From Phycisphaerales bacterium (GTDB lineage Bacteria; Planctomycetota; Phycisphaerae; SM23-33; FEN-1343): 64,000 nucleotides of DNA. Location: the NCBI GenBank assembly GCA_003171335.1, contig PMYD01000040.1, positions 1 through 64,000 of the forward strand, read 5' to 3'. Shown in pieces: positions 20,691 through 29,898 of the stretch. A program made the translations under genes and the position numbers. The stretch's first letter is position 1. Every line of letters begins with the position of its first letter. The notes beneath the pieces are model-generated. The model searched no databases, was not told the origin of the DNA, and was given only the letters and a program-made list of their open reading frames with translations.

Positions 20691-21350
20691 ATGACCAAGA
20701 CAATCTCGGTAGTGCTGACCAGCGGCGGAATCAACTCGGCCGTGGCCGCGGCCCTGGAGGCCCAGGAATGCCGGCTGGCGCTGCTGCACCTGCAGTACGG
20801 CCAGCAGGCCCAGGATCCCGAACGGCGCGCCTTCGAGGCGCTGTGCGACTGGCTGAGCCCCCAGGAGCACCAGATCGCCACGCTGGGCGATTGGCCCCAA
20901 CTGACCGGCTCGGCCCTGGTCGAACCCCAGCACGACATCGAGGATGCCGCCGCGGTCAGCGGCTTTGCGGCGGCCTCCACGTTCGTGCCGATGCTGTCAC
21001 CGATTATGCTGTGCGCCGCCGCCGCCTGGGCCCAGAAGCTGGGCGCCCAGCGCCTGGTGTGGGGCATCTGCGCTGACAACCCCGGCCGCTACCCCGATCA
21101 CAGCGACACGGCGCGGCTCCTGGCCTGGCAGCTCATCGGCCAGTGCCTGGGCGACCGCCTGGCCCGGAAGGTCGAGGCCCCGCTGGCCCAGTACCCCAAG
21201 GCGGCCGTCGTCTCCCTGGCCCGCCAACTCAACGTGCCCCTGGATGCCACCTGGAGCTGCCTGCGCGGCGGCCACGAACCCTGCCGGCGCTGCATCGGCT
21301 GCGTCGCCCGAAAAGCGGCCATGGCACCGGTGGCGGCGAAGAAGAATTGA
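20691..21350 (+). CDS. QueC/ExsB-family PP-loop protein (divergent 7-cyano-7-deazaguanine synthase-like)
   Basis: VVLTSGGINSAVAAALEA; GRYPDHSD; C-terminal Zn-type cluster TWSCLRGGHEPCRRCIGC. Confidence 0.75.
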   Translation: MTKTISVVLTSGGINSAVAAALEAQECRLALLHLQYGQQAQDPERRAFEALCDWLSPQEHQIATLGDWPQLTGSALVEPQHDIEDAAAVSGFAAASTFVPMLSPIMLCAAAAWAQKLGAQRLVWGICADNPGRYPDHSDTARLLAWQLIGQCLGDRLARKVEAPLAQYPKAAVVSLARQLNVPLDATWSCLRGGHEPCRRCIGCVARKAAMAPVAAKKN

Positions 21351-21395
21351 CAGCCTGAATGTGACAGATCAAGAGTGAGTTGCTCTAGGGTCCAC

Positions 21396-21475
21396 GTGAC
21401 AACCGTTGTCACCCGATGGCCGCCGGCAACTTTAAACCGTTTAAAGTACGGTTGGTCTTTGTTAGGCAATGGGCT
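21396..21475. repeat. odd palindrome GTGACAACCGTTGTCAC plus inverted copy of the CTTTAAACGGTTTAAAG unit
   Basis: 21396-21412 perfect 8+1+8; ctttaaaccgtttaaag at 21431-21447 followed by tacggttggtctttgttagg, reverse complement of the 52.3-kb unit. Confidence 0.8.
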
Positions 21476-21535
21476 GCGCTCAATTGACTAACCGTTGTCA
21501 GTTCAAGCTTAGGTAGTAGCTGTGCTTAAGTCTTC

Positions 21536-22531
21536 CTAGGCTTCACAAGTTTCGCTCTTGTACCTCACATCGTTCGTATCCACCCGCGGCACTTCCAGCG
21601 GTCTGGCCGGATCAAGCACGACCTCCACCTTCGTCGTGAACGCCAGCCGGCAGCCGCGGCGGCGAAGGATGGCCAGGGTGTCGGCATTGTAGGAGCCGTA
21701 GGGGTAGGCGAAGACGTCGATCGGCTCGCCCAGCTCGCAGGCAAGCCTCTCATTTCCCTCCGTGATCTCCTTGTCCTGCTCGGCCGCGGAAAGCCGCGCC
21801 AACCAGGGGTGCGTCACGGTGTGGCCGCCGACGACCATGCCGGCCGCGCGAAGCTCGCGCAGGTTGTCCCAGTCGAGATACAGCTCGCGGATGAATTCCG
21901 CCTCGCCGCCGAAATAGCGCGGAAACATCTCGTCCAGCACGGCATCGCGGATGGACCAGGGCATCTCCAGCGTAGTGACGCGTTTGAAATGGCCCATCGC
22001 CGGCTGGTCGAACCGCGCATACGCCGCCGCCAGGTCGGCCCGCGATGGGTCGAATCGCCACGGCGAGGCATCGACGTTGGGAAACAGCCGGCCCAGCGTG
22101 GCGAAGAATTCCTCGTAGATCGTCGGGAAATCGCAGTTGTAGTTGAGAAACCGCAGTTTCTCCACGCTGGGCACGCGGCCGCGCACAAGCGGCTCGGTCA
22201 TCGGAAAGAACGCGCCTTCAAGGCCGAAACGCTTCAGAACCGGCACAACCGTGCGCAGGTGATCCACAAAGCCATCGTCGAAGGTGAGGTAAAAGGCCCC
22301 CGCCGGCAGCTCGCCGCGGCCTTCGAAATACGCCACCAGATCCGCCGCCCGCACCGGCTGGCCGTGCCGGCACAAATGCTCCACCTGGCCGACAAACTCC
22401 GCCACGCGCCGGGCCTTGATGCCGCCGTACCGCGTCTGCTCCACATCGCGCACGAAGTGGTACATGACGACCTGGCAGGAGCGTGATTCTGTTTTCATTT
22501 GGCTATGCCACCGACAAAAGGCAGAACACAA
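21536..22531 (-). CDS. polysaccharide deacetylase family protein
   Basis: FYLTFDDGFVDHLRTVVPVLKRFG, VVGGHTVTHPWLA, FAYPYGSYNADTLAILRRRGCRLAFTT. Confidence 0.88.
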   Translation of the reverse strand: MCSAFCRWHSQMKTESRSCQVVMYHFVRDVEQTRYGGIKARRVAEFVGQVEHLCRHGQPVRAADLVAYFEGRGELPAGAFYLTFDDGFVDHLRTVVPVLKRFGLEGAFFPMTEPLVRGRVPSVEKLRFLNYNCDFPTIYEEFFATLGRLFPNVDASPWRFDPSRADLAAAYARFDQPAMGHFKRVTTLEMPWSIRDAVLDEMFPRYFGGEAEFIRELYLDWDNLRELRAAGMVVGGHTVTHPWLARLSAAEQDKEITEGNERLACELGEPIDVFAYPYGSYNADTLAILRRRGCRLAFTTKVEVVLDPARPLEVPRVDTNDVRYKSETCEA

Positions 22532-22668
22532 AGATCACGAAGACCACGAAGAACACAAAGGGAAGAAGTGTAAAGAAAGAATTACTTTATGTCCCCTTTT
22601 GCCTTTGACCCTCTTCATCTTTGTGCCCTTCGTGATCTTTGTGGTCTTCGTGTTCGCCTTTTTCTGCG
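22512..22668. repeat. inverted-repeat element with 9-nt periodic arms (ACGAAGACC/ACAAAGATC words)
   Basis: gaacacaaagatcacgaagaccacgaagaacacaaaggg versus cttcatctttgtgcccttcgtgatctttgtggtcttcgtgttcg. Confidence 0.85.
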
Positions 22669-22673
22669 AGTTG

Positions 22674-23808
22674 TCAGTTCGGCCTGTCCATATCATCATC
22701 CGACTTGGTCACATAGAAATCCGCCCGCGTCAGCAGCGGCCCGGTTTCCTTGCGCCACACAGCGCCAAGTCCGAAGGCGCCGCGAATCGTGTCCTCGGCG
22801 CCATCCAGCGGCTGAAATCGCGCCGGAATGGCCGGCCGGTCTGGCGCGGGCTCGTGCCGGCGAAAACCCGCATCTTCCAGCGCTGCCGCCGCCGCCGGAC
22901 AGGTGCAGTAGAAATCCGCCAGCGCCGCCCTTGCCCGCCGGCCCGCCGCCAGGACGGCACGCGCCAATGCAACTGCCGCCGGGCCATCCGCGAGAAACTC
23001 GACAATCCGCAGCACTTTGTGCGGCATATCCCGCACCGGCTCGATCCGCCAGATGGCCAGACCCGTCGGCTGGGCCGGGTCGTCGGCGTAGGCAAAGCAT
23101 TTCTCGTAATGAAACCGGGGATGATTCACATAGCGCCAATTGATGTACGCCGCATCGCGGCAGCCGCCGACCAGTCGGGGAGCAAAGCGAGTCTCCCAGC
23201 ACCGGTTCCACTGGCCGCCCAGCTCACCGAAAGCTTCGGCCACTTTGCCGTCCGCATCCTCCGGATCAACGATGCAATACTGGCGCGCCACAGCATCAAC
23301 GGCTTCCGCGCTGGCGGCGGGATTGGCCCGCGCAATTAATTCACACGCCGCCGGCGCATCCAGCACCGCCACCCAGCGCGGGCAGCGCGGCAGCACCTCA
23401 AATCCCATGCGGCCGTACAAACCCTCGACCGCCTGGCCGATGCCGAAGGCGAATCGCGCTTCGCAGCCGAGTTTCCTCGCCGTTTCCATGAGCGTCAGTC
23501 CAGCGCCCGTCACCTCTGGCAGCGCCAGCCAGTTGGCCAGCCAGGCCCCCGCCGCACGGCGGCCGCGAAAGTTGAACTCGAACGGAATCAGCCCCAGCAT
23601 GCCCACGATCTTCCCGCCGCGGCAGGCCAGCAGAACCGAGAGTTCATCGGCGGCCGCGCCCGCCAGGCGAGCCGGGGCGAATTGCCAGCGCAGCAGCGCC
23701 TCATCGCGCGAGAGAATGTGCCCGGATCGCCAGTGGCGGTCGATGAACGACATGAGCGCGGGGGCTTCGGCCAAAGGGCACAGCCTGATTTCCAGTTTCT
23801 CGCTCACG
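22674..23808 (-). CDS. GNAT-type acetyltransferase (start uncertain)
   Basis: LEIRLCPLAEAPALMSFIDRHW...GKIVGMLGLIPFEF...ANWLALPEVTGAGLTLMETA. Confidence 0.65.
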
Positions 23809-23884
23809 GCAGATCCTGAACGTGTTCTCCCTGCTTCCGTTCTTATCCCTGCGCCCCCCCGCATCCGTGCTTACGTCCCCGCGC

Positions 23885-24583
23885 TTACAGCACGATATAC
23901 GCAATGCTCGGATCAAAGGAAAACCGGTTGATCCGATGCTTGGGCAGGTCCAGCATCTCCAGCACGGCCCGCATTTCCCCGGGCCACCAGGGGTTGTTCA
24001 GCTCATCGAAGGCCAGGATGCTGCCGGCCCCCATGCGCGGCAGAAAGTGCTCCAGGGCCACCTTGGTGGGCTCGTACAGGTCGAAATCCATGAACAGCAG
24101 GCTCACCAGCAGGTGCGGGTTGTCGCGGATAAACTGCGGAATCGTTTTGCAGGCGTCCCCCTTTACCAGATGCACCTTGGGGAACTGGTTGAGGAAGCGG
24201 TTGGCGTCGAACTCGGCGATCAGCTCGGTCAGCTCGGCGTACACGTCGTAGCCGGCGGCCAGGCCGCCTTCCTTCAGGGCCGCGTTTTCCTGGCCGCCCT
24301 TGTCCTGCTCGGCGATGGGGGGAAAACCTTCAAACGTGTCAAAGCCGATGATCCGCCGGTCCAGGGCGTAGGGCTCCAGGTCGGCCGACAGTTTCGCCCA
24401 GGCCATCAGGCCCCCGCCGTGGTGCACGCCGGCCTCGATGATGCTGCCCTTGATGGGCGCCTGGAGCTTGAAGATCTCGTACCGGGCCAGGAATCGCGCC
24501 AGGCTCTGGCGGCGGATGTACTTCTCGAAATTGTCCAGCTTCATGCGCATCGGCGCATCGGTGCGGGCGAAGACCTCGCTCAT
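23885..24583 (-). CDS. TylF/MycF-family methyltransferase
   Basis: IIEAGVHHGGGLMAWAKLSADLEP...IIGFDTFEGFP...LLFMDFDLYEPTKVALEHFLPRMGAGSILAFDELN. Confidence 0.85.
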   Translation of the reverse strand: MSEVFARTDAPMRMKLDNFEKYIRRQSLARFLARYEIFKLQAPIKGSIIEAGVHHGGGLMAWAKLSADLEPYALDRRIIGFDTFEGFPPIAEQDKGGQENAALKEGGLAAGYDVYAELTELIAEFDANRFLNQFPKVHLVKGDACKTIPQFIRDNPHLLVSLLFMDFDLYEPTKVALEHFLPRMGAGSILAFDELNNPWWPGEMRAVLEMLDLPKHRINRFSFDPSIAYIVL

Positions 24584-24601
24584 GGCATCTTCCTTAGCCA
24601 G

Positions 24602-24720
24602 TGGCACGGGCATCTTGCCCGTGAGTCGCACGGCCATCTTGGCCGTGTTTCCGGCAGTTTCTTCAGTCTTGCCACGGGCGAGACGCCCGTGGGACTCATG
24701 GGCGAGACGCCCATGCTACG
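24602..24720. repeat. REP cluster, GGCACGGGCATCTTGCCCGTG family
   Basis: four hairpins: CACGGGC-ATCTT-GCCCGTG, CACGGCC-ATCTT-GGCCGTG, CACGGGC-GAGAC-GCCCGTG, CATGGGC-GAGAC-GCCCATG. Confidence 0.85.
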
Positions 24721-25417
24721 TTTGGAACTTCCTTAACACGCAGTGATACCGGCCGATAAAGCCGCCTTTCAGCACATCTGTCTTTTTCACCAAATTGCAC
24801 TCCAGCAGCTCCAGGCGGCTGTCGATGAGCCGCTCGATTTTGGCGAAATTGAAGTACGACTGGATCGTATCCCGCTCGTGCTCGATGCGGACGGTCTGCT
24901 CGCCGGCGAATTCGCGGGCGTGGGCGGAGTCATCGCCGCTGATCAGGTCGCAGTAGAAATAACCGCCAGCCCGCAGCACGCGGCGGACCTCGGCGATGGC
25001 CCTCTGCGCGATGTTAAAGGGCATGCTGTCCAGCACGCCGTGGCTGATGACCACGTCGAAATAGCCATCCTCCCACGGCAGCGTGTCGGCCGACCCCTGG
25101 CGGATCCGCCGCTCGACGTCCCCCACGCCCGCCCGCGCGGCCCACTGGCGGGCCATGGCGACGGCCGAGGCCGAAAGATCCATCCCGTGCACATCCATGC
25201 CCGCCTCATGGCCGTACACCACGTGCCGGCCGATGCCGCAGCCCAAATCCAGCCAGCGCGGCGGCCGGCCGAAGGCGTGGCGGTCCTGGTACTCCTCGAG
25301 CCCCACGCGCTTGCGGAGGTACTTGGCGACGAAGCGGATCAGCTCTTCGCAGGGATAGAAGACGAAGTTCTGGCGGCTCTGATAGGAAGTTTCCCACTGG
25401 CCCTTGCGGTCGTCCAT
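24716..25417 (-). CDS. class I SAM-dependent methyltransferase
   Basis: WLDLGCGIGRHVVYGHEAGMDVHGMDLSASAV, DVVISHGVLDSM. Confidence 0.9.
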   Translation of the reverse strand: MDDRKGQWETSYQSRQNFVFYPCEELIRFVAKYLRKRVGLEEYQDRHAFGRPPRWLDLGCGIGRHVVYGHEAGMDVHGMDLSASAVAMARQWAARAGVGDVERRIRQGSADTLPWEDGYFDVVISHGVLDSMPFNIAQRAIAEVRRVLRAGGYFYCDLISGDDSAHAREFAGEQTVRIEHERDTIQSYFNFAKIERLIDSRLELLECNLVKKTDVLKGGFIGRYHCVLRKFQT

Positions 25418-25457
25418 GACGTCGGCCTCCGTGCCTTTAAGTGCAGCCGGGGAAAGT

Positions 25458-25600
25458 TAACCACAGAGGACACGAAGGGCACAGAGAAAAACAGCGGGAA
25501 ACAAAAAGACGCTTAATCAGACAGTAAATAACGTCCGCTCCATTTCCTCGTTTTCTTTGCCTTCCTCGGTGTCCTCTGTGCCCTCTGTGGTCTATTTCTC
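25458..25600. repeat. inverted-repeat element with 9-nt periodic arms (CACAGAGGA-type words)
   Basis: ttaaccacagaggacacgaagggcacagagaaa versus ttcctcggtgtcctctgtgccctctgtggtcta. Confidence 0.85.
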
Positions 25601-26806
25601 CGGCTTTACTTGCACCCGCAACGTCACCTCCGGCCCATCCATGTCCCACAGGTTCCGCGCCCGGCAGTCCAGCACGTTTTCGCCGGCGTGCAGCGGCAGG
25701 GTGAAGCTGCCCTGCCTGTCCGGCATGGTCTGCCATTTTCCGCCATCGATGCGCACGCGGTATTCCTTGAAGTTGGGCGTGGCGGAGAGGAATCGCAGGG
25801 CCAGCTTGCCGTCCTTGTCGCGACGGGCGCTGAAGAACTTGGGCAGGTTGCACGTCCAGTCGATCTGGTGGCGGTCAGGCTCGAAGACCAGGTCGTTGCC
25901 GTCGTGGTAGCGCGGCCAGCGCGTGCTACGGGTTTCGGGCGTGTCCCAGATGACCAGGCGGGTGGTGTAGTCGTTGTTCAGATACCAGTGCGACTGCGTC
26001 AAAAAGTCCGTCCGCAGCCAGTAGCCCACCCAGTAATAGCTGCCGATGTTGCCGTGCCATTGGCCATCGCCGGTGGGGTCTTTTTTCTCCAGGCCCCAAC
26101 GTTTGACGACGCCCTTGCCGCCATCCTTGCGCAGGGCCTCGTGAATCTCCAGGGCCGATAGCGGCACGCCATCGCGCTCGAAATGGATGTCGTACTTGCA
26201 GTCGATGGCGATCCACTTGCCCAGCTCGTTGCACCACACCTCGTTGATGGCGTGGTGGCCGCCCTTGGGCTTCTGCGTGTAATCCACGTCGATGTACAGC
26301 ATTCGCGAGGGAAAGCCATACGCCGAATACACCGCGTGGGCCACCACTTGCGAGTGGGCGCAGTAGAAGCCGCGGCCGGTCTTCTTGGCCTCTTCCAGGA
26401 TGGCGAACGGGTCATCATACGGGAAGGAGCAGTTGTCATCGACGGGCCAGCGGGTGTACACCCAGTGGCGCAGGCGCAGGATCTTCTCGAACTCGCTCTT
26501 GGCCCCTTCCATGGCGGCGCCGGGGTTGTACTCATCGCGCATCTTCTTCAAGCGCGGGCTGTCGTAGCTCTCAAAGCCGCCCAGCACGCCCGGCAGATAC
26601 GGCGTGGGCCCGGCGATCGTGGCCGAAACGATCGAGCCGTCGGCACCATCAACCTTGACCGGCCGCACGTTGTCCATCGCCGACGGCACGGCCGGCGCGG
26701 CAGCGCTCATTGTGGCGCCACCCGTGCGCGCGCAGCCGGCAACGCCAAGAGCCATCACCAGAAGAACTACCAGCCATATCTCAAGACAGGGTGACATGAC
26801 AAACAT
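25592..26806 (-). CDS. lipoprotein with transglutaminase-like domain
   Basis: lipobox VAGCA; RLRHWVYTRWPVDDN, GRGFYCAHSQVVAHAVYSAYGFPSRML, HAINEVWCNELGKWIAIDCKYD (Cys-His-Asp arrangement). Confidence 0.8.
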   Translation of the reverse strand: MFVMSPCLEIWLVVLLVMALGVAGCARTGGATMSAAAPAVPSAMDNVRPVKVDGADGSIVSATIAGPTPYLPGVLGGFESYDSPRLKKMRDEYNPGAAMEGAKSEFEKILRLRHWVYTRWPVDDNCSFPYDDPFAILEEAKKTGRGFYCAHSQVVAHAVYSAYGFPSRMLYIDVDYTQKPKGGHHAINEVWCNELGKWIAIDCKYDIHFERDGVPLSALEIHEALRKDGGKGVVKRWGLEKKDPTGDGQWHGNIGSYYWVGYWLRTDFLTQSHWYLNNDYTTRLVIWDTPETRSTRWPRYHDGNDLVFEPDRHQIDWTCNLPKFFSARRDKDGKLALRFLSATPNFKEYRVRIDGGKWQTMPDRQGSFTLPLHAGENVLDCRARNLWDMDGPEVTLRVQVKPEK

Positions 26807-26830
26807 GCGAACCAACCTTTCCTTGCCTTC

Positions 26831-27278
26831 GGTGCCACTGCTGCGCTGTTTGCAGCAGTGCGCCGGCCGCAAGATCATTGCCGAAGCTTCAGCGGAACCC
26901 GCAGGACCTCTATCCTTGCCGGCCCGCACAGCGCACGGCTGCAAACAACGCAGCCGTGGCACCGTCAAACCAATCCTTACTTGTCCTGGTGCCACTGCTG
27001 CGCTGTTTGCAGCAGTGCGCCGGACGCAGGATCATCGCCGAAGGTTCAGCGGATGCCGCAGGACCTCTATCCTTGCCGGCCTCGCACAGCGCACGGCTGC
27101 AAACGACGCAGCCGTGGCACCGGCAAACCAATCCTTCCTTGTCCTGGTGCCACTGCTGCGCTGTTTGCAGCAGTGCGCCAGCCGCAAGATCATTGCCGAA
27201 ACTTCAGCGGAACCCGCAGGACCTCTATACTTGCCGGCTCGCACAGCGCACGGCTGCAAACAACGCAGCCGTGGCACC
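26831..27278. repeat. three tandem ~157-158 bp units, each an inverted pair of REP hairpins
   Basis: GGTGCCACTGCTGCGCTGTTTGCAGCAGTGCGCC starting 26831, 26988, 27146, each followed about 100 bp later by GCGCACGGCTGCAAACRACGCAGCCGTGGCACC. Confidence 0.92.
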
Positions 27279-27310
27279 GGGATAAGACGAGCCCAAGGCC
27301 TCGCTCAGAT

Positions 27311-27343
27311 GGTCAATTGTCCATTGTCGATTGTCAATTCTTC
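27311..27343. repeat. single-arm 7-nt periodic repeat (CAATTGT CCATTGT CGATTGT CAATTCT)
   Basis: direct reading of ggtcaattgtccattgtcgattgtcaattctt. Confidence 0.75.
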
Positions 27344-27665
27344 ACTCCCGGAAATACTCCTCCAGCCGCACGAACACATCGTGGGCCGCCTCGTGCCGGC
27401 GGACGGAAAAGACATCCTGGAGCTTGAGCAGTTGGGCGACCATCTGCTCCAGAGGCGTGTCGGCGTGGACCAGCAGCCAGATGTGGCTTTGGCGGCCATC
27501 GCCCACGGGCATGCATAGGATGGCCTCCACATTGAAGGCCCTCCGCGAGAACAGGCCGCACACGTGCGACATGACGCCGGGGTGGTTCGCCACGGTCAGT
27601 TCCAGCACCGCGCGGCCGTCCGTGCGGGCGGCGGGCGGCGGGTTGTCATTTGCAGGCTTCAACAT
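27342..27665 (-). CDS. ilvN: acetolactate synthase small (ACT-domain) subunit
   Basis: LELTVANHPGVMSHVCGLFSRRAFNVEAILCMPV; directly follows ilvB. Confidence 0.88.
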   Translation of the reverse strand: MLKPANDNPPPAARTDGRAVLELTVANHPGVMSHVCGLFSRRAFNVEAILCMPVGDGRQSHIWLLVHADTPLEQMVAQLLKLQDVFSVRRHEAAHDVFVRLEEYFRE

Positions 27666-29337
27666 GGGTCGCACCTCCAATCATGTCCCGATTGGCCGCG
27701 CCGGGCGGCACCATGGGGAAAACCATTTCGTTCACATCGATGGGCGCGTGGATCAGCCGCGGGCCGGGCGCGGCCAGGGCCTCGGCCAGTCTGGCCCGTG
27801 GATCGGCGGCCGTGCCCAGGTCGCAGGCCGGCACGCCAAAACCCTCGGCGATGGCGCAGAAATCCACCTTGAGGCGGTAGTCGCAGGCGAACAGCCGCCC
27901 CTGGTAGAACAGTTCCTGCTGCTGGTGCACCAGGCCCAGCGAGTTGTTGTTCATCACGATCACCTTGACGTTCACGTTCTCCTCGGCGGCCGTGGCCAGC
28001 TCCTGGATGTTCATGAGCAGGCTGCCGTCGCCGCTGAAGCACACGATGGTGCGGTCCGGTGCGGCCAGGGCGGCGCCGATGGCCGCCGGCAGGCCAAAGC
28101 CCATCGTGCCCAGCCCGCCGGAGGTCAGAAGCTGCCGCTGGCGGCGGATCGGGTAGGCCTGGGCCACCCACATCTGGTGCTGGCCCACATCGGTGGCGAT
28201 GATCGCCTCATCATCCAGCAGGGCGGCCGTCTGGACGATCAGGCCGTAGGGCGTGCGCACATCGTCGCAGCCGTCCATCCTCAGCGGGTGGTCACGGCGA
28301 AGCGATTCGAGCCGGCCGCGCCACGCCGGGCGCTCATCCGCCGCCACGTGCGGCAGCAGGGCCGCCAACGCATCGCCAGCGCTGGCCAGGACGGCGGTAG
28401 CGGGCGTCTTGATTTTGCCCAACTCGCTGGCGTCGATATCAATATGCACGATGGCCGCGTGGGGGCAGAATTCCCGCACCTTGCCCGTGGCCCGGTCATC
28501 GAAGCGCACGCCCGCGGCGATGACCAGGTCCGCCTCCTCCAGCAGCAGATTCGTGCAGCGGGCGCCGTGCATGCCCAGCATGCCCAGCGCCAGCGGATGG
28601 CCGGCCGGCAGCGCGCCCAGGCCCAGCAAGGTCATGGCGACGGGGATGGAGGCCCGCTCCGCCAGGCGGCGGACCTGCTCGCCCGCGCTACATGCCACGA
28701 CGCCCCCGCCCACATACAACACCGGCCGACGTGCCGCGGCGAGCCGCTCGGCGATGGCCGCGATGGCCGCCTCATCCACCGCCGGCGGCGCCGCCGGCTG
28801 ACCCGGCGCGGGCCACTCGGTGAACTCGAAGCGCTGGAGCTGAACATCCTTGGGCACATCGATCAGCACCGGTCCGGGGCGGCCGGAGGCGGCGATGGCG
28901 AAGGCCCGCGGGATCACCTCCAGCAGCTCGGCCGCCGAGCGCACCAGGTAGTTGTGCTTGGTGATGGGAATGCTCAGGCCGTACGTGTCGACCTCCTGGA
29001 AGGCATCGGTGCCGATCATCGCCCGGGGCACCTGGCCGGTGATGCAGATGACCGGCACGGAGTCGAGCTTGGCGTCGGCGATGGCCGTCAGCACGTTGGT
29101 GGCGCCGGGGCCGGAGGTGGCCAGGCACACCGCCGGCGCGCCGGTCACGCGGGCCATACCCTGGGCAATGAAACCCGCCCCCTGCTCGTGCCGGGTCAGG
29201 ATGTGGCGGATGCGGCCGCATCGCGCCAGCGCCTCGTACAGCGGCAGGTTACAGCCGCCGGGAATGCCCGCCAGGGTGGTGATGCCCTGTCGCTCCAGCA
29301 GGCCGACGATGATCTCCGCGCCAGTCAAGTTGAACAT
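27646..29337 (-). CDS. ilvB: acetolactate synthase large subunit
   Basis: TGAEIIVGLLERQGITTLAGIPGG, HEQGAGFIAQGMARVTG, GTDAFQEVDTYGLSIPITKHNYLV, GDGSLLMNIQELATA. Confidence 0.95.
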   Translation of the reverse strand: MFNLTGAEIIVGLLERQGITTLAGIPGGCNLPLYEALARCGRIRHILTRHEQGAGFIAQGMARVTGAPAVCLATSGPGATNVLTAIADAKLDSVPVICITGQVPRAMIGTDAFQEVDTYGLSIPITKHNYLVRSAAELLEVIPRAFAIAASGRPGPVLIDVPKDVQLQRFEFTEWPAPGQPAAPPAVDEAAIAAIAERLAAARRPVLYVGGGVVACSAGEQVRRLAERASIPVAMTLLGLGALPAGHPLALGMLGMHGARCTNLLLEEADLVIAAGVRFDDRATGKVREFCPHAAIVHIDIDASELGKIKTPATAVLASAGDALAALLPHVAADERPAWRGRLESLRRDHPLRMDGCDDVRTPYGLIVQTAALLDDEAIIATDVGQHQMWVAQAYPIRRQRQLLTSGGLGTMGFGLPAAIGAALAAPDRTIVCFSGDGSLLMNIQELATAAEENVNVKVIVMNNNSLGLVHQQQELFYQGRLFACDYRLKVDFCAIAEGFGVPACDLGTAADPRARLAEALAAPGPRLIHAPIDVNEMVFPMVPPGAANRDMIGGATHVEACK

Positions 29338-29449
29338 GTCGCTCGCTCCTTTTCGTGTGGCACAGCCACAATGTGGCACAGCCGCCCTCGGCTGTGCGCA
29401 TTTCCGGGGCCACCGGGGCGTCGGGAGGTCGGCAGGAGGCGGGCGTAAA

Positions 29450-29490
29450 AGAACAGCCCCCGCCGACGCCTGGCGCCGGCAGGGGCTTTG
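29450..29490 (-). terminator. GC-rich hairpin, candidate attenuator terminator upstream of ilvB
   Basis: minus strand AGCCCCTGCCGGCG-CCAG-GCGTCGGCGGGGGCT then GTTCTTTT; ~14-bp stem; also T-rich on the plus strand, so could be bidirectional. Confidence 0.65.
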
Positions 29491-29513
29491 GTTTTTCGTG
29501 TCAACCGAACCCG

Positions 29514-29609
29514 CTATGGCGCACAGACATCGCCAAGGCCTACGATCAGGCCTACAGCGACTAGCGCCACTACAGCGACGGCAGCGGGTTGTCCGGTCTT
29601 TTGATTCAT
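29514..29609 (-). CDS. candidate branched-chain amino-acid leader peptide MNQKTGQPAAVAVVALVAVGLIVGLGDVCAP
   Basis: ATG (RC of 29607-29609) to TAG (RC of 29514-29516); 31 codons with a run of Val/Leu/Ile codons, followed by the 29450-29490 hairpin and then ilvB. Confidence 0.55.
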   Translation of the reverse strand: MNQKTGQPAAVAVVALVAVGLIVGLGDVCAP

Positions 29610-29715
29610 CGCTTCACAAGCTCACTTCGCAAACCAGCGGGCACACGGCCCGATATTGAGATTGTCCTATATATTTGTATCGGCGTCAAGGAAGTTCAAC
29701 GTAAGGCGCGGCTGC

Positions 29716-29736
29716 AGGGGCGAAAGTTTCGCCCCT
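29716..29736. repeat. dispersed palindrome AGGGGCGAAAGTTTCGCCCCT
   Basis: identical to 6742-6762. Confidence 0.85.
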
Positions 29737-29777
29737 GTTGCATGGCTGCCGGAACGGCCGTGAGGACTTCGTTCTTT

Positions 29778-29820
29778 AAGTGTTACATTCATCACCTTTA
29801 AGGTGACGAATGTAACACTT
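29778..29820. repeat. 43-nt near-perfect odd palindrome
   Basis: AAGTGTTACATTCATCACCTT-T-AAGGTGACGAATGTAACACTT, 20/21 pairs. Confidence 0.9.
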
Positions 29821-29898
29821 AGACCATCCCATGCAGCAGACCAAGTGTCCACGAAGCGCCGACTGTAACACTTATCGCCTGTGCCGGCAGCCAAACCG

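Noticed and set aside
22513-22670. Coding sequence giving repetitive FVxFVVFVFAFF peptides
   Set aside because: Produced by the 9-nt periodic inverted repeat; no conserved protein.
26831-27278. Possible CRISPR array (three regularly spaced repeats)
   Set aside because: Units are ~157 bp with nearly identical 'spacers', each made of facing hairpins; no cas genes nearby. Fits REP/BIME amplification, not CRISPR.
27331-29448. 705-aa plus-strand ORF
   Set aside because: Antisense to ilvB/ilvN, which are unambiguous.
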